Shown: in pieces, positions 25,732 through 36,214 of the stretch | How positions within the stretch are numbered: position 1 is the first letter of the stretch | How the letters are laid out: the number at the start of each line of letters is the position of its first letter | NCBI RefSeq assembly: GCF_903970965.1 | Contig: NZ_CAJCKW010000016.1 | Span: 1 to 53,374 of the forward strand | Length of the DNA stretch: 53,374 nt | From: Aureimonas sp. ME7 | GTDB taxonomy: Bacteria > Pseudomonadota > Alphaproteobacteria > Rhizobiales > Rhizobiaceae | Direction of reading: 5' to 3' | Translations under genes and position numbers: made by a program | Notes under the pieces: generated by a model | Seen by the model: the letters and a program-made list of their open reading frames with translations, nothing else | What the model was told of the DNA's origin: nothing | Databases searched by the model: none

Positions 25732-26787
25732 TCACGACGAGCTTCGCGCATCGCCCGGACGTTCCTCAGACAACTCGCGGACGGACCGGGGCTGACGACC
25801 GTTTGGCCGGCTCGGCCATCCCTCTCGCTGCTTGTCCCTCCTACCGTCGGCGTCCTCGGTCTGGTCGTGAAACAGCATGACCTGCGTGGCGTAGGGAATG
25901 TCGATGCCCTTTGCGTCGAGCGCTTGCTTGATTCCTTGTAGGACCTCGCCCTGTACCCGAACGAGGTTGTAACCCTTGGACGGCGTCCACCAGCGGACGC
26001 GAAGGTTCACGCTCGAGGCAGCAAGGTCGAACACGATGACCTCCGGTGCCGGATCGTCGACCACCGCCTCCACTTGGGATACGGCTTGAAGGATCGAGGC
26101 GCGGGCAGCCTCCACGTCGTCACCGTAGCCGATGCCGACATCGTATTGCGAACGGCGCAGGGGCCGCGCGGTGTTGACCGTGACCGAGCTGGAGTAAACG
26201 CTGGCATTGGGAATGATGACCCGCCGTCCGTCGAAGAGGGCGATAATCGTGGCACGCGTCTCGATCCATTCCACCGTGCCCTCGAAGCCGTCGACAATGA
26301 TCTGGTCGCCGACGTCGAAGGGACGCTGAATCAGGATCAGGAGGCCCGCCAGCCAGTTCTGGAGGATGTCCTTGAAGGCGAAGCCGATCGCCACCGATCC
26401 GATGCCGAGTCCAGCCAGGAGGTCGCCGGGATTGAGCGAAGGGATGACGATGGTGAGCGACAGGAGCGCGCCGAACAGGAGCACGATCCATTTTAGGAAG
26501 GAGCCGAGCACCGCCCCAAGGTTGGCGCGCTCGTGCTTGTCGGCCCAGGCGCGGAACGAGCGTTCGATAGCCCAGCCGATGGCAAACGCGAGCGCGAACA
26601 CGACGATCGCCACCACGATGTTGGGCAGGAGCTGTTGGAAGCCGACCACCCAGGTCTCGATCTTGGATAGGACGAAGGCGGGGTCGACCCGTACCGCTTG
26701 TTCGACGGTCTCGGGCGCGTTGGCGGCGATGGCATCAGCGGCGGTGTTGGGATCGACCGGCGCTGTCTGGGCAAGAGCTTGGTTCAT
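25732..26787 (-). CDS. MscS-family mechanosensitive ion channel
   Basis: A 351-residue small-conductance mechanosensitive channel of the MscS family. Membrane helices are predicted at about 50-70, 90-112 and 115-140. The third includes the pore-lining, glycine/alanine-rich LLAGLGIGSVAIGFAFKDIL. The beta domain follows with RPFDVGDQIIVDG and VEWIETRATIIALFDGRRVIIPN, both family hallmarks. The C-terminal cytoplasmic domain ends in a charged tail (DQTEDADGRRDKQREG). It acts as a safety valve that opens on osmotic downshock. An N-terminal extension of about 40 residues has no obvious cleavage site. It is divergent from imuA, with about 225 bases between the starts. Confidence 0.93.
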   Translation of the reverse strand: MNQALAQTAPVDPNTAADAIAANAPETVEQAVRVDPAFVLSKIETWVVGFQQLLPNIVVAIVVFALAFAIGWAIERSFRAWADKHERANLGAVLGSFLKWIVLLFGALLSLTIVIPSLNPGDLLAGLGIGSVAIGFAFKDILQNWLAGLLILIQRPFDVGDQIIVDGFEGTVEWIETRATIIALFDGRRVIIPNASVYSSSVTVNTARPLRRSQYDVGIGYGDDVEAARASILQAVSQVEAVVDDPAPEVIVFDLAASSVNLRVRWWTPSKGYNLVRVQGEVLQGIKQALDAKGIDIPYATQVMLFHDQTEDADGRRDKQREGWPSRPNGRQPRSVRELSEERPGDARSSS

Positions 26788-26947
26788 GCGAAACCTGACA
26801 CGGGCGGCATAGCCGCAGGGTCGCCGTTACATAGGCGACGCCCGCTGTCCGGCATCGGACGAGACAGCATTTGTGATTACGATGGTGAGCGCTTTTCCAC
26901 ACTCCTCCACAACATAGCGCCAGCACGATTGACCCAGCGCCGCACTA

Positions 26948-26962
26948 GAACAGATAGTGAAC
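26948..26962. promoter_or_regulatory. LexA (SOS) box upstream of imuA
   Basis: GAACAGATAGTGAAC, a perfect match to the alphaproteobacterial LexA site GAAC-N7-GAAC, 51 bases upstream of the imuA start codon. It explains SOS control of the imuA-imuB-dnaE2 cassette. Confidence 0.85.
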
Positions 26963-27013
26963 ATATTCCTAGACTGATTCGCTCAGGTGGGATTTCGTTC
27001 CAAGGTCGACCGC

Positions 27014-27781
27014 ATGCCCATGGCCCTACGGCCCGTTCCGCAAACCCTGACCGAACTCCGCGATCGCATCCAGCGTCTCGAGGGTGGGTCGACGCGCGCC
27101 CGTCAGACGCTGCCCTTCGGCGTCGCCGAGATCGACGCGCGGTTGCCCGGCGGGGGTTTGGCACTCGGCTCGCTGCACGAGATTGCGGGCGGCGGCAACG
27201 GTGCCGTCGACGGGGCGGCGGCAGCCCTCTTCACCGCCGGCATCGCCGCCCGGACGAAGGGACAAGTGCTCTGGTGCGTAACGCGTCAGGACCTGTTCGC
27301 GCCCGCGATCGCGCAGGCGGGTTTGGCACCCGGACGCGTCATCTACGTCGAGGCGGGCGACGAGAGGTCGTTGCTGTCCTGCTTCGAGGACGGGCTGCGA
27401 CATGGCGGTCTCGGCGCGGTGGTGGCGGAGGTCGCCAAGCTGTCGATGACCGCCTCGCGTCGCCTCCAACTGGCTGCCGAGGGCTCGGGTTCGGTGGCGC
27501 TCGCTGTGCGCCGATGGCGCCGCCAGACGGAAGCCGCCGACTTCGGCCAACCAACCGCCTCCGTCACCCGCTGGCGCGTGTCCGTCCTGCCCTCCCGACC
27601 GCTGCCCGTTCCTGGCGTTGGACGGGCGCGCTGGCTTCTCGAACTCATCCGGTGCCGCGCCGGCGAATGTGCCGATTTCGAAGTGGAGGCCGTCGATGGC
27701 CAGGGTCGTCTCGCTCTACCTTCCGCGATGGCCGACCGATCGGCTGCGCCGCAAGTCGCCTGGAAGCGCGCCGCCGGCTGA
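27014..27781 (+). CDS. imuA: ImuA, SOS mutasome accessory protein
   Basis: A 255-residue RecA-like protein of the SOS mutagenesis cassette. The frame opens RDRIQRLEGG, then LPFGVAEIDARLPGGGLALG and SLHEIAGGGNGAVDGAAAAL. The last segment sits where RecA has its Walker A loop, but lacks the GK[ST], so ATP hydrolysis is doubtful, as is normal in the family. It supports translesion synthesis together with ImuB and DnaE2. ATG 27014 is chosen because the sequence before it is not family-like; the frame is open from 26987. The LexA box lies 51 bases upstream and imuB overlaps the end by 86 bases, so it is the first gene of an SOS operon. Confidence 0.9.
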   Translation: MPMALRPVPQTLTELRDRIQRLEGGSTRARQTLPFGVAEIDARLPGGGLALGSLHEIAGGGNGAVDGAAAALFTAGIAARTKGQVLWCVTRQDLFAPAIAQAGLAPGRVIYVEAGDERSLLSCFEDGLRHGGLGAVVAEVAKLSMTASRRLQLAAEGSGSVALAVRRWRRQTEAADFGQPTASVTRWRVSVLPSRPLPVPGVGRARWLLELIRCRAGECADFEVEAVDGQGRLALPSAMADRSAAPQVAWKRAAG

Positions 27782-29216
27782 CACGCCGCTGGTGCTGGTT
27801 GGGCGCGACGGCAACCGCCGCGTTGTCCTAGCAGCGGACGCTTTGGCGGAAAGCGTCGGCTTGCACATCGGCATGCCCGCTACAAAGGCGCAGGCGCTGG
27901 TTCCAGGGCTCGCCCTTCTCGACGCCGATCCGGTCGGCGATGTGGAGGCGCTTGACCGACTCGCGGTCTGGGCACTGCGGTTCTCGCCGATGGTCGCGGC
28001 TGATCCGCCGGACGGGCTCGTCATCGACACGACAGGCGCCGATCACCTGCACGGCGGTGAGGAGCCCATGCTGCGCACGCTCGTCGAGCGCTTTGCCGCG
28101 TCGGATCTGGAGGTACGTGTCGCGATCGCCGACACCTGGGGCGCTGCGCACGCCGCTGCCCGATACGCTGGCGCCGCCATGGTCATTGTCGAACCCGGCC
28201 AGACGGAACGCGGCCTGGAGGGTCTGCCGCTGGCCTCCCTGCGGTTGCCCGAGCGCATGCGCGGTGATCTTCACGTTCTCGGCTTTGCCACCATCGGCGA
28301 TCTCGTTGCCCAGCCCCGGGCGCCACTCGTGCAACGCTTTGGACCGCAACTTGTGCGTCGCATCGATCAGGCGTTCGGGACCGTGCCCGAACCCATCGAG
28401 CCCGTCCGCTCGCCCGACCTCGTCGAGGTGCGTCGGGTCTTCGGCGAGCCGATCGGCGCGGCCGAGACGATCCGGCGCTATACGGGCAAGCTCGTCCTTC
28501 AGCTCGTGGCCGAACTGGAGCGCCGCCATCTCGGCGCCCGGCGCCTCGATCTCCTGTTCGGGCGCGTCGACAACCACTGGGAGGCGATCCGCATCGGCAT
28601 GGGTCGCCCCGAGCGCGATGCCAAGCGTCTGACGCGGCTCCTCTGCGACCGGATCGAGACGGTGGATCCCGGCTTCGGCATCGAGGTCATGACCCTGGCC
28701 GCGACGCTGGCCGAGCCGCTCGGCGCCCATCAGGTCGTGTCCTCGCTCGTCGAGGAGCCGGAGACAGACGTCTCCAGCCTCATCGACATCCTGGCGAACC
28801 GGATCGGCGAGCGACGCCTGTATCGCTTCGCTCCGGTCGCCAGCGACGTTCCCGAACGCTCCGTCGCCCGCGTCGAGCCGATGAGCTTCGATGATGGCGC
28901 CTCCTGGGACGATCACTGGCCGCGGCCGTCCCGGCTCTTACCGCGTCCCGAGCCCGTCGAGACGATGGCGTTGCTCCCTGATCACCCTCCAGTTTGGTTC
29001 GCTTGGCGCGGGCAGCGTCGACGCGTGCGGCGCGCCGACGGCCCGGAACGGGTGTTCGGCGAATGGTGGAAGCGCGAAGCGGAGGCGGCGACCGTACGCG
29101 ACTATTTCCGCGTCGAGGACGATGCCGGCGAGCGGTTCTGGATCTTCCGGGCCGGCGACGGCGAGCATCCCGAGACCGGATCGCACCGCTGGTTCCTCCA
29201 TGGCGTCTTCGGATGA
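27696..29216 (+). CDS. imuB: ImuB, Y-family polymerase-like mutasome hub
   Basis: A 506-residue Y-family DNA polymerase homologue. The start is ATG 27696, six bases after GTGGAGG. The N-terminus [16 protein letters not shown] lacks the catalytic DxD of true Y polymerases, and the second acidic site is replaced by [15 protein letters not shown], typical of ImuB. It is inactive itself but carries the ImuA-DnaE2 mutasome to the sliding clamp. The region around [21 protein letters not shown] is the helix-hairpin-helix type thumb. The clamp-binding motif is expected in the C-terminal third but I could not name it with confidence. It overlaps imuA by 86 bases and ends close to the dnaE2 start. Confidence 0.9.
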   Translation: MARVVSLYLPRWPTDRLRRKSPGSAPPADTPLVLVGRDGNRRVVLAADALAESVGLHIGMPATKAQALVPGLALLDADPVGDVEALDRLAVWALRFSPMVAADPPDGLVIDTTGADHLHGGEEPMLRTLVERFAASDLEVRVAIADTWGAAHAAARYAGAAMVIVEPGQTERGLEGLPLASLRLPERMRGDLHVLGFATIGDLVAQPRAPLVQRFGPQLVRRIDQAFGTVPEPIEPVRSPDLVEVRRVFGEPIGAAETIRRYTGKLVLQLVAELERRHLGARRLDLLFGRVDNHWEAIRIGMGRPERDAKRLTRLLCDRIETVDPGFGIEVMTLAATLAEPLGAHQVVSSLVEEPETDVSSLIDILANRIGERRLYRFAPVASDVPERSVARVEPMSFDDGASWDDHWPRPSRLLPRPEPVETMALLPDHPPVWFAWRGQRRRVRRADGPERVFGEWWKREAEAATVRDYFRVEDDAGERFWIFRAGDGEHPETGSHRWFLHGVFG

Positions 29217-29232
29217 GCGGGAACCGCTCCAG

Positions 29233-32200
29233 ATGAGCAACGGTGCCCGCTATGCCGAACTCCAGGTCACCTCGCACTTCTCGTTCCTGCGGGGGGCCTC
29301 GTCCTGCGAGGAGTTGTTCGCGACCGCCAGCCTGATGGGGATCGAAGCGCTCGCCGTCGTCGATCGCAACTCAGTGGCCGGGATCGTTCGGGCGCACGAA
29401 GCTGCGAAGACGACAGGGGTGCGGGCGATCGTCGGATGCCGCCTCGATCTCGCCGACACGCTGCCCGTCCTCGTCTACCCGACCGACCGGGCGGCCTATT
29501 CGCACCTTTGCCGCTTGCTGACACTCGGCAAGTCGCGGGGCGGTAAGGCGAGGTGCATTCTCCAATGGGACGACCTCGTCTCACATGGCGAGGGCTTGAT
29601 CGCGGTTCTGATTCCCGATGACGCCGACGAGGATCTCGGCCGCCAGCTCCGTCGCCTGCGGGAAGCATTCGGCACCCGAGCCTATGTCGCGCTCACCCTT
29701 CGTCGCCGGCCGAACGACCAGCTACGGCTGCATGACCTGTCGACCATGGCGCAGGCGATGCGTGTGCCGACCGTGGTGACGAACGACGTCCTCTTCCACG
29801 AGCCCGACCGCCGCATCCTTCAGGACGTCGTCACCTGCATCCGCCACAACGTGACGATCGACGCAGCGGGCTTTCGCCGCGAGCGACACGCGGATCGCTA
29901 CCTGAAGCCTCCCAAGGAGATGCATCGCCTCTTCGCCCAGTATCCGGAGGCGCTCGCCCGCGCGATGGAGATCGCCGACCGATGCCGCTTCTCCTTGTCG
30001 GAGCTCACCTACCAGTACCCGGAAGAGCGGCAATTCCCCGACCTGACGCCGCAAGAGGCGCTGGCGAAGCTAACCTGGGAGGGGGCAGCGGAGCGCTATC
30101 CTGAGGGTCTGCCGGACAACGTTCACCGGAACCTCGAACACGAACTCCGGCTGATCGAGCGCCTCGACTACGCCCCGTACTTCCTGACGGTGAATGCGAT
30201 CGTCCGGTTCGCCCGGTCCCGGGGCATTCTCTGTCAGGGCCGCGGCTCGGCGGCGAACTCGGCTGTTTGCTTCGTGCTCGGCGTCACCTCGATCGATCCG
30301 GATCGGAACGACCTCCTGTTCGAGCGCTTCGTCTCCGAGGAGCGCCGCGAGCCGCCGGACATTGACGTCGACTTCGAGCACGAGCGGCGCGAGGAGGTGA
30401 TGCAATGGGTCTACGAGACCTATGGTCGGGACCGGGCGGCCCTCTGCTCAACCGTCATCCGCTACCGAGCCAAGGGCGCGCTGCGCGACGTCGGCAAGGC
30501 GCTCGGCTTGCCGGAGGATCTGACGAAGACCTTGTCGTCCCAGGTCTGGGGGTGGTCCGAGGACATCGACGAGAAGCACGCGGCGAGCATCAACCTGAAC
30601 CTCGAGGACCGCCGCCTGCGTCTGGCTCTCGAACTGGCGGGCCAGCTCGTCGGCTTCCCCCGCCACCTGTCGCAGCATCCCGGCGGCTTCGTCCTCACCC
30701 GCGACCGCCTCGACGAACTGGTGCCGATCGAGCCGGCCGCCATGGCGGATCGTCAGGTGATCGAGTGGGATAAGGACGACATCGACGCGCTGAAGTTCAT
30801 GAAGGTCGACGTCCTGGCGCTTGGCATGCTGTCGGCGATGCGCCGGGGGCTGGACCTTCTGCGCGACCACAAGGGTGTCGACCTCGACCTCGCGTCCATC
30901 CCGGCCGAGGATCCTCGCACCTACGCGATGATCCGGCGGGCGGACACGCTCGGCACCTTCCAAATCGAGTCCCGCGCTCAAATGGCGATGCTGCCCCGCA
31001 TGAAGCCAAGGACCTTCTACGACCTCGTCATCGAGGTCGCCATCGTCCGTCCCGGTCCGATCCAAGGCGACATGGTGCACCCGTACCTCCGGCGCCGCGA
31101 GGGCCGAGAGGAGGTCCACTTCCCCAAGCCCGAACTCGAAAGGGTGCTCGGCAAGACGCTGGGCGTTCCCCTGTTCCAGGAACAGGCGATGCGCGTCGCG
31201 ATCGAGTGCGCCGGGTTCACGCCCGGCGAAGCCGACCAGCTTCGCCGCGCCATGGCCACGTTCAAGTTCACGGGCGGCGTCTCGCACTTCCGTGACAAGC
31301 TGGTCGAGGGGATGGTCGCGAACGGCTACGAGCGCGAGTTTGCCGAGCGGACGTTCCGCCAACTCGAGGGCTTTGGATCCTATGGCTTCCCGGAGAGCCA
31401 CGCGGCGAGCTTCGCCCTTATCGCCTACGCCTCAAGCTGGCTGAAGTGCTGGCACCCTGACGTGTTCTGCGCGGCGCTTCTAAACGCCCAGCCGATGGGG
31501 TTTTATGCCCCGGCACAGATCGTGCGGGATGCGCAGGAGCATGGGATCGAGGTCCGGCCTGTCTGCGTCAACGCAAGCCGCTGGGACTGCACGCTGGAGT
31601 CGATTGGCGAGAGGAAGGCAGACGTCAGCATCGACCCGGATGACAACGGACGCTTCGCCGTCCGGCTCGGGCTTCGCATGGTGCGCGGGCTCGGCAATGC
31701 GGAAGCTGCTCGTCTCGTCGCCGAGCGCGCCGACCAGCCATTTGCCTCGCTCGACGACCTCTGGCGTCGTGCCCGGATCCCGCATACCGCGCTCGTCGAG
31801 CTGGCCGAGGCCGATGCCTTCTCAGCCGGTCTGGGCCTGCCTCGCCGAGACGCCCTTTGGGCGATCAAGGCGTTGCGGGACGAACCGTTGCCTCTGTTCG
31901 CTGCGGCCGCCGTCCGCGACATCGCAAACGAACGGACGGTACGCGAACAGGTCGAGCCGGACGTCACGCTGCGGCCGATGACGCGTGGGGGCGAAGTGGT
32001 CGAGGACTATGGCCATGTCGGTTTGTCCTTGCGCGACCATCCCGTGGCGTTCCTGCGCGACGACCTGCGACGCCGCCGCTTCGTCACCTGCGGCGAGGCG
32101 ATGTCATCGCGTGACCGACGCTGGGTCGAAGTCGGCGGGATCGTCCTCGTGCGCCAGCGGCCGGGATCGGCGAAGGGCGTCATGTTCATCACCATCGAGG

Positions 32201-32544
32201 ACGAAAGTGGGGTCACCAACCTCGTGGTCTGGACCAAGGTGTTTGAGGCTTGCCGCTCGGCCGTGCTCGGCGCCAGTATGCTGGGCGTTAAAGGCCGCAT
32301 CCAGCGCGAAGGCGAGGTCGTTCATCTCGTGGCGCACCGAATCGCGGACCTGTCGCAGGAATTGGCCAGCGTCGGGTCGCGCGGCGGGGTCTTCCCACTA
32401 CGGCACGGCAGAGGCGATGAGTTCCACCATGGCTCACCGGGACGTGATGCCCGGGACACGTCCATCGGACCGAGGCCACGCGACATCATCGATCCGACGC
32501 TGAGGCTGGACGGTATCCAGGTGAAGGGGCGGAACTTCCGATGA
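29233..32544 (+). CDS. dnaE2: DnaE2 (ImuC), error-prone DNA polymerase III alpha subunit
   Basis: About 1,103 residues, the translesion polymerase of the SOS mutasome. A PHP domain ([38 protein letters not shown]) lies at the N-terminus. Then come the polymerase catalytic region with the acidic [16 protein letters not shown] motif, the [17 protein letters not shown] finger residues and an OB fold ([19 protein letters not shown]) near the end. It lacks DnaE1's clamp-binding C-terminus, which is normal for DnaE2. The frame is open upstream; ATG 29233 is chosen next to the conserved PHP start, and ATG 29200, overlapping imuB by 17 bases, is the alternative. It converges on ligD, with 25 bases between the stops. 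Confidence 0.93.
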   Translation: MSNGARYAELQVTSHFSFLRGASSCEELFATASLMGIEALAVVDRNSVAGIVRAHEAAKTTGVRAIVGCRLDLADTLPVLVYPTDRAAYSHLCRLLTLGKSRGGKARCILQWDDLVSHGEGLIAVLIPDDADEDLGRQLRRLREAFGTRAYVALTLRRRPNDQLRLHDLSTMAQAMRVPTVVTNDVLFHEPDRRILQDVVTCIRHNVTIDAAGFRRERHADRYLKPPKEMHRLFAQYPEALARAMEIADRCRFSLSELTYQYPEERQFPDLTPQEALAKLTWEGAAERYPEGLPDNVHRNLEHELRLIERLDYAPYFLTVNAIVRFARSRGILCQGRGSAANSAVCFVLGVTSIDPDRNDLLFERFVSEERREPPDIDVDFEHERREEVMQWVYETYGRDRAALCSTVIRYRAKGALRDVGKALGLPEDLTKTLSSQVWGWSEDIDEKHAASINLNLEDRRLRLALELAGQLVGFPRHLSQHPGGFVLTRDRLDELVPIEPAAMADRQVIEWDKDDIDALKFMKVDVLALGMLSAMRRGLDLLRDHKGVDLDLASIPAEDPRTYAMIRRADTLGTFQIESRAQMAMLPRMKPRTFYDLVIEVAIVRPGPIQGDMVHPYLRRREGREEVHFPKPELERVLGKTLGVPLFQEQAMRVAIECAGFTPGEADQLRRAMATFKFTGGVSHFRDKLVEGMVANGYEREFAERTFRQLEGFGSYGFPESHAASFALIAYASSWLKCWHPDVFCAALLNAQPMGFYAPAQIVRDAQEHGIEVRPVCVNASRWDCTLESIGERKADVSIDPDDNGRFAVRLGLRMVRGLGNAEAARLVAERADQPFASLDDLWRRARIPHTALVELAEADAFSAGLGLPRRDALWAIKALRDEPLPLFAAAAVRDIANERTVREQVEPDVTLRPMTRGGEVVEDYGHVGLSLRDHPVAFLRDDLRRRRFVTCGEAMSSRDRRWVEVGGIVLVRQRPGSAKGVMFITIEDESGVTNLVVWTKVFEACRSAVLGASMLGVKGRIQREGEVVHLVAHRIADLSQELASVGSRGGVFPLRHGRGDEFHHGSPGRDARDTSIGPRPRDIIDPTLRLDGIQVKGRNFR

Positions 32545-32569
32545 TACGCTTGAGAGCAGACCAAGGACA

Positions 32570-35140
32570 TCAGTCGTGGTCGCTCACCGCCTCCATCATC
32601 GCATTGGTGATGAACTGTCTGACCTTCGGATAGCCAGCCCATGGCTCGGCACGATCGAGACGCTTCAGGACGGCCTTGGGGTCGAAGGTGCTGGCGCTTT
32701 CCAGCCCGTTCAGTTCGCGCCAGGAAACGGGCACTGCCACGGCTGGTTTCGATCGCGCTCGAACGGAATACGGGGCGATTGCGGTCTGCCCGGGCGCGTT
32801 GCGAAGCCAGTCGATGAATATTCGACCCTTTCGTCTCGACTTCGACATCACGGCGACGAACCGATCGGGATCGCTTTCCGCCACACGCGTGGCAAGGCCT
32901 TTGGCGAAGGCGGCGACTTCTTGCACGTCCCGCTTCGGCGCGATCGGCGCAACGACGTGGATGCCCTTGCCGCCGGTCACCATCGCGAAGCTTTTCAGCC
33001 CGAGCGTTTGCAGCGCCTCGCACAGGAGACGGGCGGCGGACAGGACGTCCGCGAAGGCAAGTCCCTCGTCAGGATCGAGGTCGAACACCAAGCGGTCGGG
33101 ACGGCTGGGATCTGCGTTGCGCCCGCTTCCGATATGGAACTCGATGCCGCCCATCTGCACCGCCGCCACAATGCTCGCGGCGTCCGACAAGGTCATGTAG
33201 CGAGCCTGGTTCCCATCGCTTTCCTGGATGGTGACGCTGCCGAGAGCCTCGGGAAAACCCTCGCCCGCATGCTTTTGGAAGAAGCACTCCGGCGACACGC
33301 CGCCGGGGCAGCGCTTCAGCGACAAAGGACGCCCACCGGCATGAACCAGCATACGGTCGGCGACCGCCTCGTAGTATCGGGCAAGATCGCCCTTCGAGAC
33401 CGCCGGCTTCTCGAACATGAGACGACCGGGATGGGTCACGCGCACGCTTGCGACCTCGATCGCCTCGTCCTTGTCGTGCTTTACAACCGTCGCCTTCGGG
33501 ATAGCGCGCTTCGACGTGCTCGCCGCCCTGGCCGGCGTAACCGGCGTTTCGTCCGTGACCTTCGCCGCCGGTTTGTCGTTGCGCAGGCCCTTGAAGGCGC
33601 CGTGGCGGATCTGGTCGTCAGCGGTGAACTCGGCGAAGTCGACTTCCGCGACGAGCTTCGGTTTGACGAAGCGAGCGGTGCGCGCCACCGGTCGCGGGAG
33701 ATCGTCGAAGGGCGACCCGGATACGGCAAGCTTCGAGAAGCGGCTCGCCAGATCGGCCATGACATCCGCAGTGAAGCCCGTTCCGACACGGCCGCGATAG
33801 TGCAGTTTCGTCCCCTCGCGCACGCCCACGAGCAGCGACGCGAAGGCACGGCCCTTCTTGTTCGATACGGCGTAACCACCGATTACGAACTCCTGGCGCC
33901 GAGTGCACTTGGTCTTCAGCCAGTCGCCGTTTCGGGAGCCTGCATACAGCGAATCGACGCGTTTGGAGACGATCCCTTCCTGCCCGGCCTTGCAGATACC
34001 GGCGAACACCTTGCCGCCATGGCCACGAACGTGATCGCTATAGAGCAGACGCGGATCGGGATGTCCTTGCAGAAGCGTCTCCAGCCTGTCCTTTCGATTC
34101 ACCAAGGACGAACCACTGATGTCTTCGCCATCGATCTCTAGAAGATCGAAACAGAAGCAGGACAGATCGCTCCCGGCGGACAAGGCTTGCTGAAGCGAGG
34201 AGAAGTCTGTTCGCCCGTTCGCGTCGAACACGACGACCTCGCCGTCGATCAAAGCGCTCGAGCACGGCAGCGAGAGGGAAGCCTCCCGCAGGGGTGAGAA
34301 CTTCTGCGTCCAGTCCTGTTCGTTGCGTGTGAAGAAGCGGACATCGCCGCCGCCGACCGCGATCAGAACGCGGTAGCCGTCATACTTGACCTCGTGCAGC
34401 CAATCGCCGCCTTCGGGCGGTTCGGAAACGAGTTGCGCCAACTGGACCGGACGAAAGGCTGGTAGAGCGCCTTTTGCCGGGGGCCTATCGGCGGTCCCAT
34501 GCTTGTGGGGTGTCGCGCGGGACCCGTCCTTCCTTGATGCTGCTGGGATCACCCTCTTCACCGGCTTTCCGGACGCGATGGCGGCCATGTCGCGTCCGGT
34601 CTTCACGCTTCTGTCCTGTTGCAGGATGTCTTCGCCGGGATGCGCTTCCTCGTCTTTCTCCTTAATGAGGAGCCAGTTCTCGCGTTTTTCCTTCGGCTTG
34701 CCCTTCATCCGCACAAGCGCCCAACGGCCGCGCATCTTTTTGCCGTGGAGCCGCAGCTTCAAACTGCCCTTGGCGAAGCCCTCGTCCGGATCGATCTCCG
34801 GCTCCCACGTGCCGCGGTCCCAGAGCATCACCGTGCCGCCGCCGTACTCGCCTTCCGGAATTGTGCCTTCGAAGTCGCCGTAATCGAGCGGGTGATCTTC
34901 CACCCGGACGGCAAGGCGCTTGTCGGCTGGATCGAGGCTCGGGCCGCGCGTCACCGCCCAGCTTTTGAGAACGCCCTCCCATTCGATGCGGAAGTCGTAA
35001 TGCAGGCGCCGCGCATCGTGCTTCTGTACGACGAAGCGCAGTTCCCCAATGGATCCATCCCCTCCGGACGGCTCCTGCGTTCGAGCGAAGTCGCGCTTCT
35101 CGCGATAGGTCTTCAGAAGGGTATCGGCCGAGCGCGTCAT
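32570..35140 (-). CDS. ligD: LigD, multifunctional ATP-dependent DNA ligase of NHEJ
   Basis: An 856-residue end-joining ligase in the order phosphoesterase, ligase, polymerase. The 3'-phosphoesterase domain (about 30-190) has QKHDARRLHYDFR and VEDHPLDYGDFEG, with the metal-binding histidines. The ligase domain (about 230-520) has the adenylated lysine in EVKYDGYR near residue 250 and the motifs IDGEVVVFD and EGIVSKR. The polymerase domain (about 560-850) has HPGRLMFEKP and VFDLDPDEGLAF with its acidic metal ligands. It trims, fills and seals double-strand breaks held by Ku. Its start lies 15 bases after the ku stop, so the two form an operon. It converges on dnaE2. Confidence 0.95.
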   Translation of the reverse strand: MTRSADTLLKTYREKRDFARTQEPSGGDGSIGELRFVVQKHDARRLHYDFRIEWEGVLKSWAVTRGPSLDPADKRLAVRVEDHPLDYGDFEGTIPEGEYGGGTVMLWDRGTWEPEIDPDEGFAKGSLKLRLHGKKMRGRWALVRMKGKPKEKRENWLLIKEKDEEAHPGEDILQQDRSVKTGRDMAAIASGKPVKRVIPAASRKDGSRATPHKHGTADRPPAKGALPAFRPVQLAQLVSEPPEGGDWLHEVKYDGYRVLIAVGGGDVRFFTRNEQDWTQKFSPLREASLSLPCSSALIDGEVVVFDANGRTDFSSLQQALSAGSDLSCFCFDLLEIDGEDISGSSLVNRKDRLETLLQGHPDPRLLYSDHVRGHGGKVFAGICKAGQEGIVSKRVDSLYAGSRNGDWLKTKCTRRQEFVIGGYAVSNKKGRAFASLLVGVREGTKLHYRGRVGTGFTADVMADLASRFSKLAVSGSPFDDLPRPVARTARFVKPKLVAEVDFAEFTADDQIRHGAFKGLRNDKPAAKVTDETPVTPARAASTSKRAIPKATVVKHDKDEAIEVASVRVTHPGRLMFEKPAVSKGDLARYYEAVADRMLVHAGGRPLSLKRCPGGVSPECFFQKHAGEGFPEALGSVTIQESDGNQARYMTLSDAASIVAAVQMGGIEFHIGSGRNADPSRPDRLVFDLDPDEGLAFADVLSAARLLCEALQTLGLKSFAMVTGGKGIHVVAPIAPKRDVQEVAAFAKGLATRVAESDPDRFVAVMSKSRRKGRIFIDWLRNAPGQTAIAPYSVRARSKPAVAVPVSWRELNGLESASTFDPKAVLKRLDRAEPWAGYPKVRQFITNAMMEAVSDHD

Positions 35141-35155
35141 CGCGGCGATCTGGCG

Positions 35156-36043
35156 TTAAGCGGATTTGCGTTTGCGCGTTGCAGGCTTCGCTTTCGGCTT
35201 CGTTGCCTTCGGTTTGGCGGCCGGCGTCTCGCCAGCCTCACGTCCCTTGGCGCCTTCCAGGCTCTTCTTCAGGCTGGCCATCAGGTCGATGACATTGGAC
35301 TTCTCTGGCTTCTCGTCCTTTGCGTCCGCACCTTCGTCGGGATCCGACACGCTGCCCGTCTTGCGCTTCTCGTCGATCAGGGCTCGGAGCGCCGCGGTGT
35401 AGTGGTTTTTGAAGTTGGTCGCTTCGAACTTGGAACTCTTGCGCTCGATCAACTCGCTCGCCACCGCCAACAGTTCCTCCTCCGTCTGTCCTTTCGGAAT
35501 GTCGGAGAACAGCGCGTCGGCCTTCTGGATCTCATCCGCGTAATGAAGCGTCTCCAGCAGCAGGCCCGTGCCGTAGGGACGCACGGAAACAAGATACTCC
35601 TTGCCGCGCATCGTCATCTGGCCGAGGCCGCTCTTTTTCGCCTGCTTGAGCGCATCGCGCACGACACGGAAGGCGTCCTCCGCCAACTCGTCCTGCGGCA
35701 CCACGTAGTACGGTTTGTCGTAGTAGAGCGGCGGGATCTCAGCTTGGTCGACGAACTGGACGAGCTCCAGCGTCTTAAGCGTTTCGAGCTTCACGTCCTC
35801 CATCTCCTCGTCGGTGAGAAGGACGTAGTTGCCCTTTGACGTCTCAAAGCCTTTGACGATCTCGTCCTTATCGACCGGACCGATGCCGGGCGCGACCTTC
35901 TCGTAGCGGATCCGCTTGCCGGAGGGTTCGTGGATCTGATGGAAGCTGATCGTCGCCGTGGACTTCGTCGCTGGGAATATCTCGACTGGGATGGAGACGA
36001 GGGAAAGGCGGATCTGACCCTTCCAGATGGGACGACGCGCCAT
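35156..36043 (-). CDS. ku: Ku, non-homologous end-joining DNA end-binding protein
   Basis: A 295-residue bacterial Ku homodimer subunit that encircles broken DNA ends and recruits LigD. The frame opens RPIWKGQIRLSLVSIPVEIF; the core includes IRYEKVAPG, GNYVLLTDEEMEDVKLETLK and YYDKPYYVVPQDELAEDAFR. The C-terminus is the usual basic, alanine/proline-rich tail (KPKATKPKAKPATRKRKSA), which in bacterial Ku modulates DNA binding. It is the first gene of a ku-ligD operon. A GGAAC-N17-CGTT promoter lies 32 bases upstream, indicating control by the general-stress sigma factor EcfG rather than LexA. Confidence 0.95.
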   Translation of the reverse strand: MARRPIWKGQIRLSLVSIPVEIFPATKSTATISFHQIHEPSGKRIRYEKVAPGIGPVDKDEIVKGFETSKGNYVLLTDEEMEDVKLETLKTLELVQFVDQAEIPPLYYDKPYYVVPQDELAEDAFRVVRDALKQAKKSGLGQMTMRGKEYLVSVRPYGTGLLLETLHYADEIQKADALFSDIPKGQTEEELLAVASELIERKSSKFEATNFKNHYTAALRALIDEKRKTGSVSDPDEGADAKDEKPEKSNVIDLMASLKKSLEGAKGREAGETPAAKPKATKPKAKPATRKRKSA

Positions 36044-36074
36044 GTTCCCTGACTCCGCAATGTTTGTGCCCTTG

Positions 36075-36100
36075 AACGTCAGAGCGGTTCGGGACGTTCC
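36075..36100 (-). promoter_or_regulatory. EcfG-type (general stress) promoter of ku-ligD
   Basis: On the minus strand GGAAC (36100-36096), 17 bases, then CGTT (36078-36075), an exact match to the alphaproteobacterial EcfG consensus with usual spacing, ending 32 bases before the ku start. Stress-sigma control of Ku/LigD is known in rhizobia, which supports the reading. Confidence 0.65.
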
Positions 36101-36149
36101 TGCGTGACGACCGGAGCCTTCTGCGTTCCTTAACGGAGCGGGCTCCTCC

Positions 36150-36175
36150 GGAAAAACTTGTACCCGCGTGACGTT
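36150..36175 (+). promoter_or_regulatory. Possible EcfG-type promoter of the HNH-like gene
   Basis: GGAAA-N17-CGTT on the plus strand, one mismatch in the -35, ending 40 bases before the start codon at 36215. It is back to back with the ku promoter, so one stress signal could drive both directions. Confidence 0.4.
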
Positions 36176-36214
36176 GGAGCTTAAGGCAATTCTTGCGATG
36201 AAGGGGATTGCGAC

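Noticed and set aside
32576-34141. A 521-codon plus-strand frame opposite ligD
   Set aside because: Antisense of ligase D; no domain of its own.
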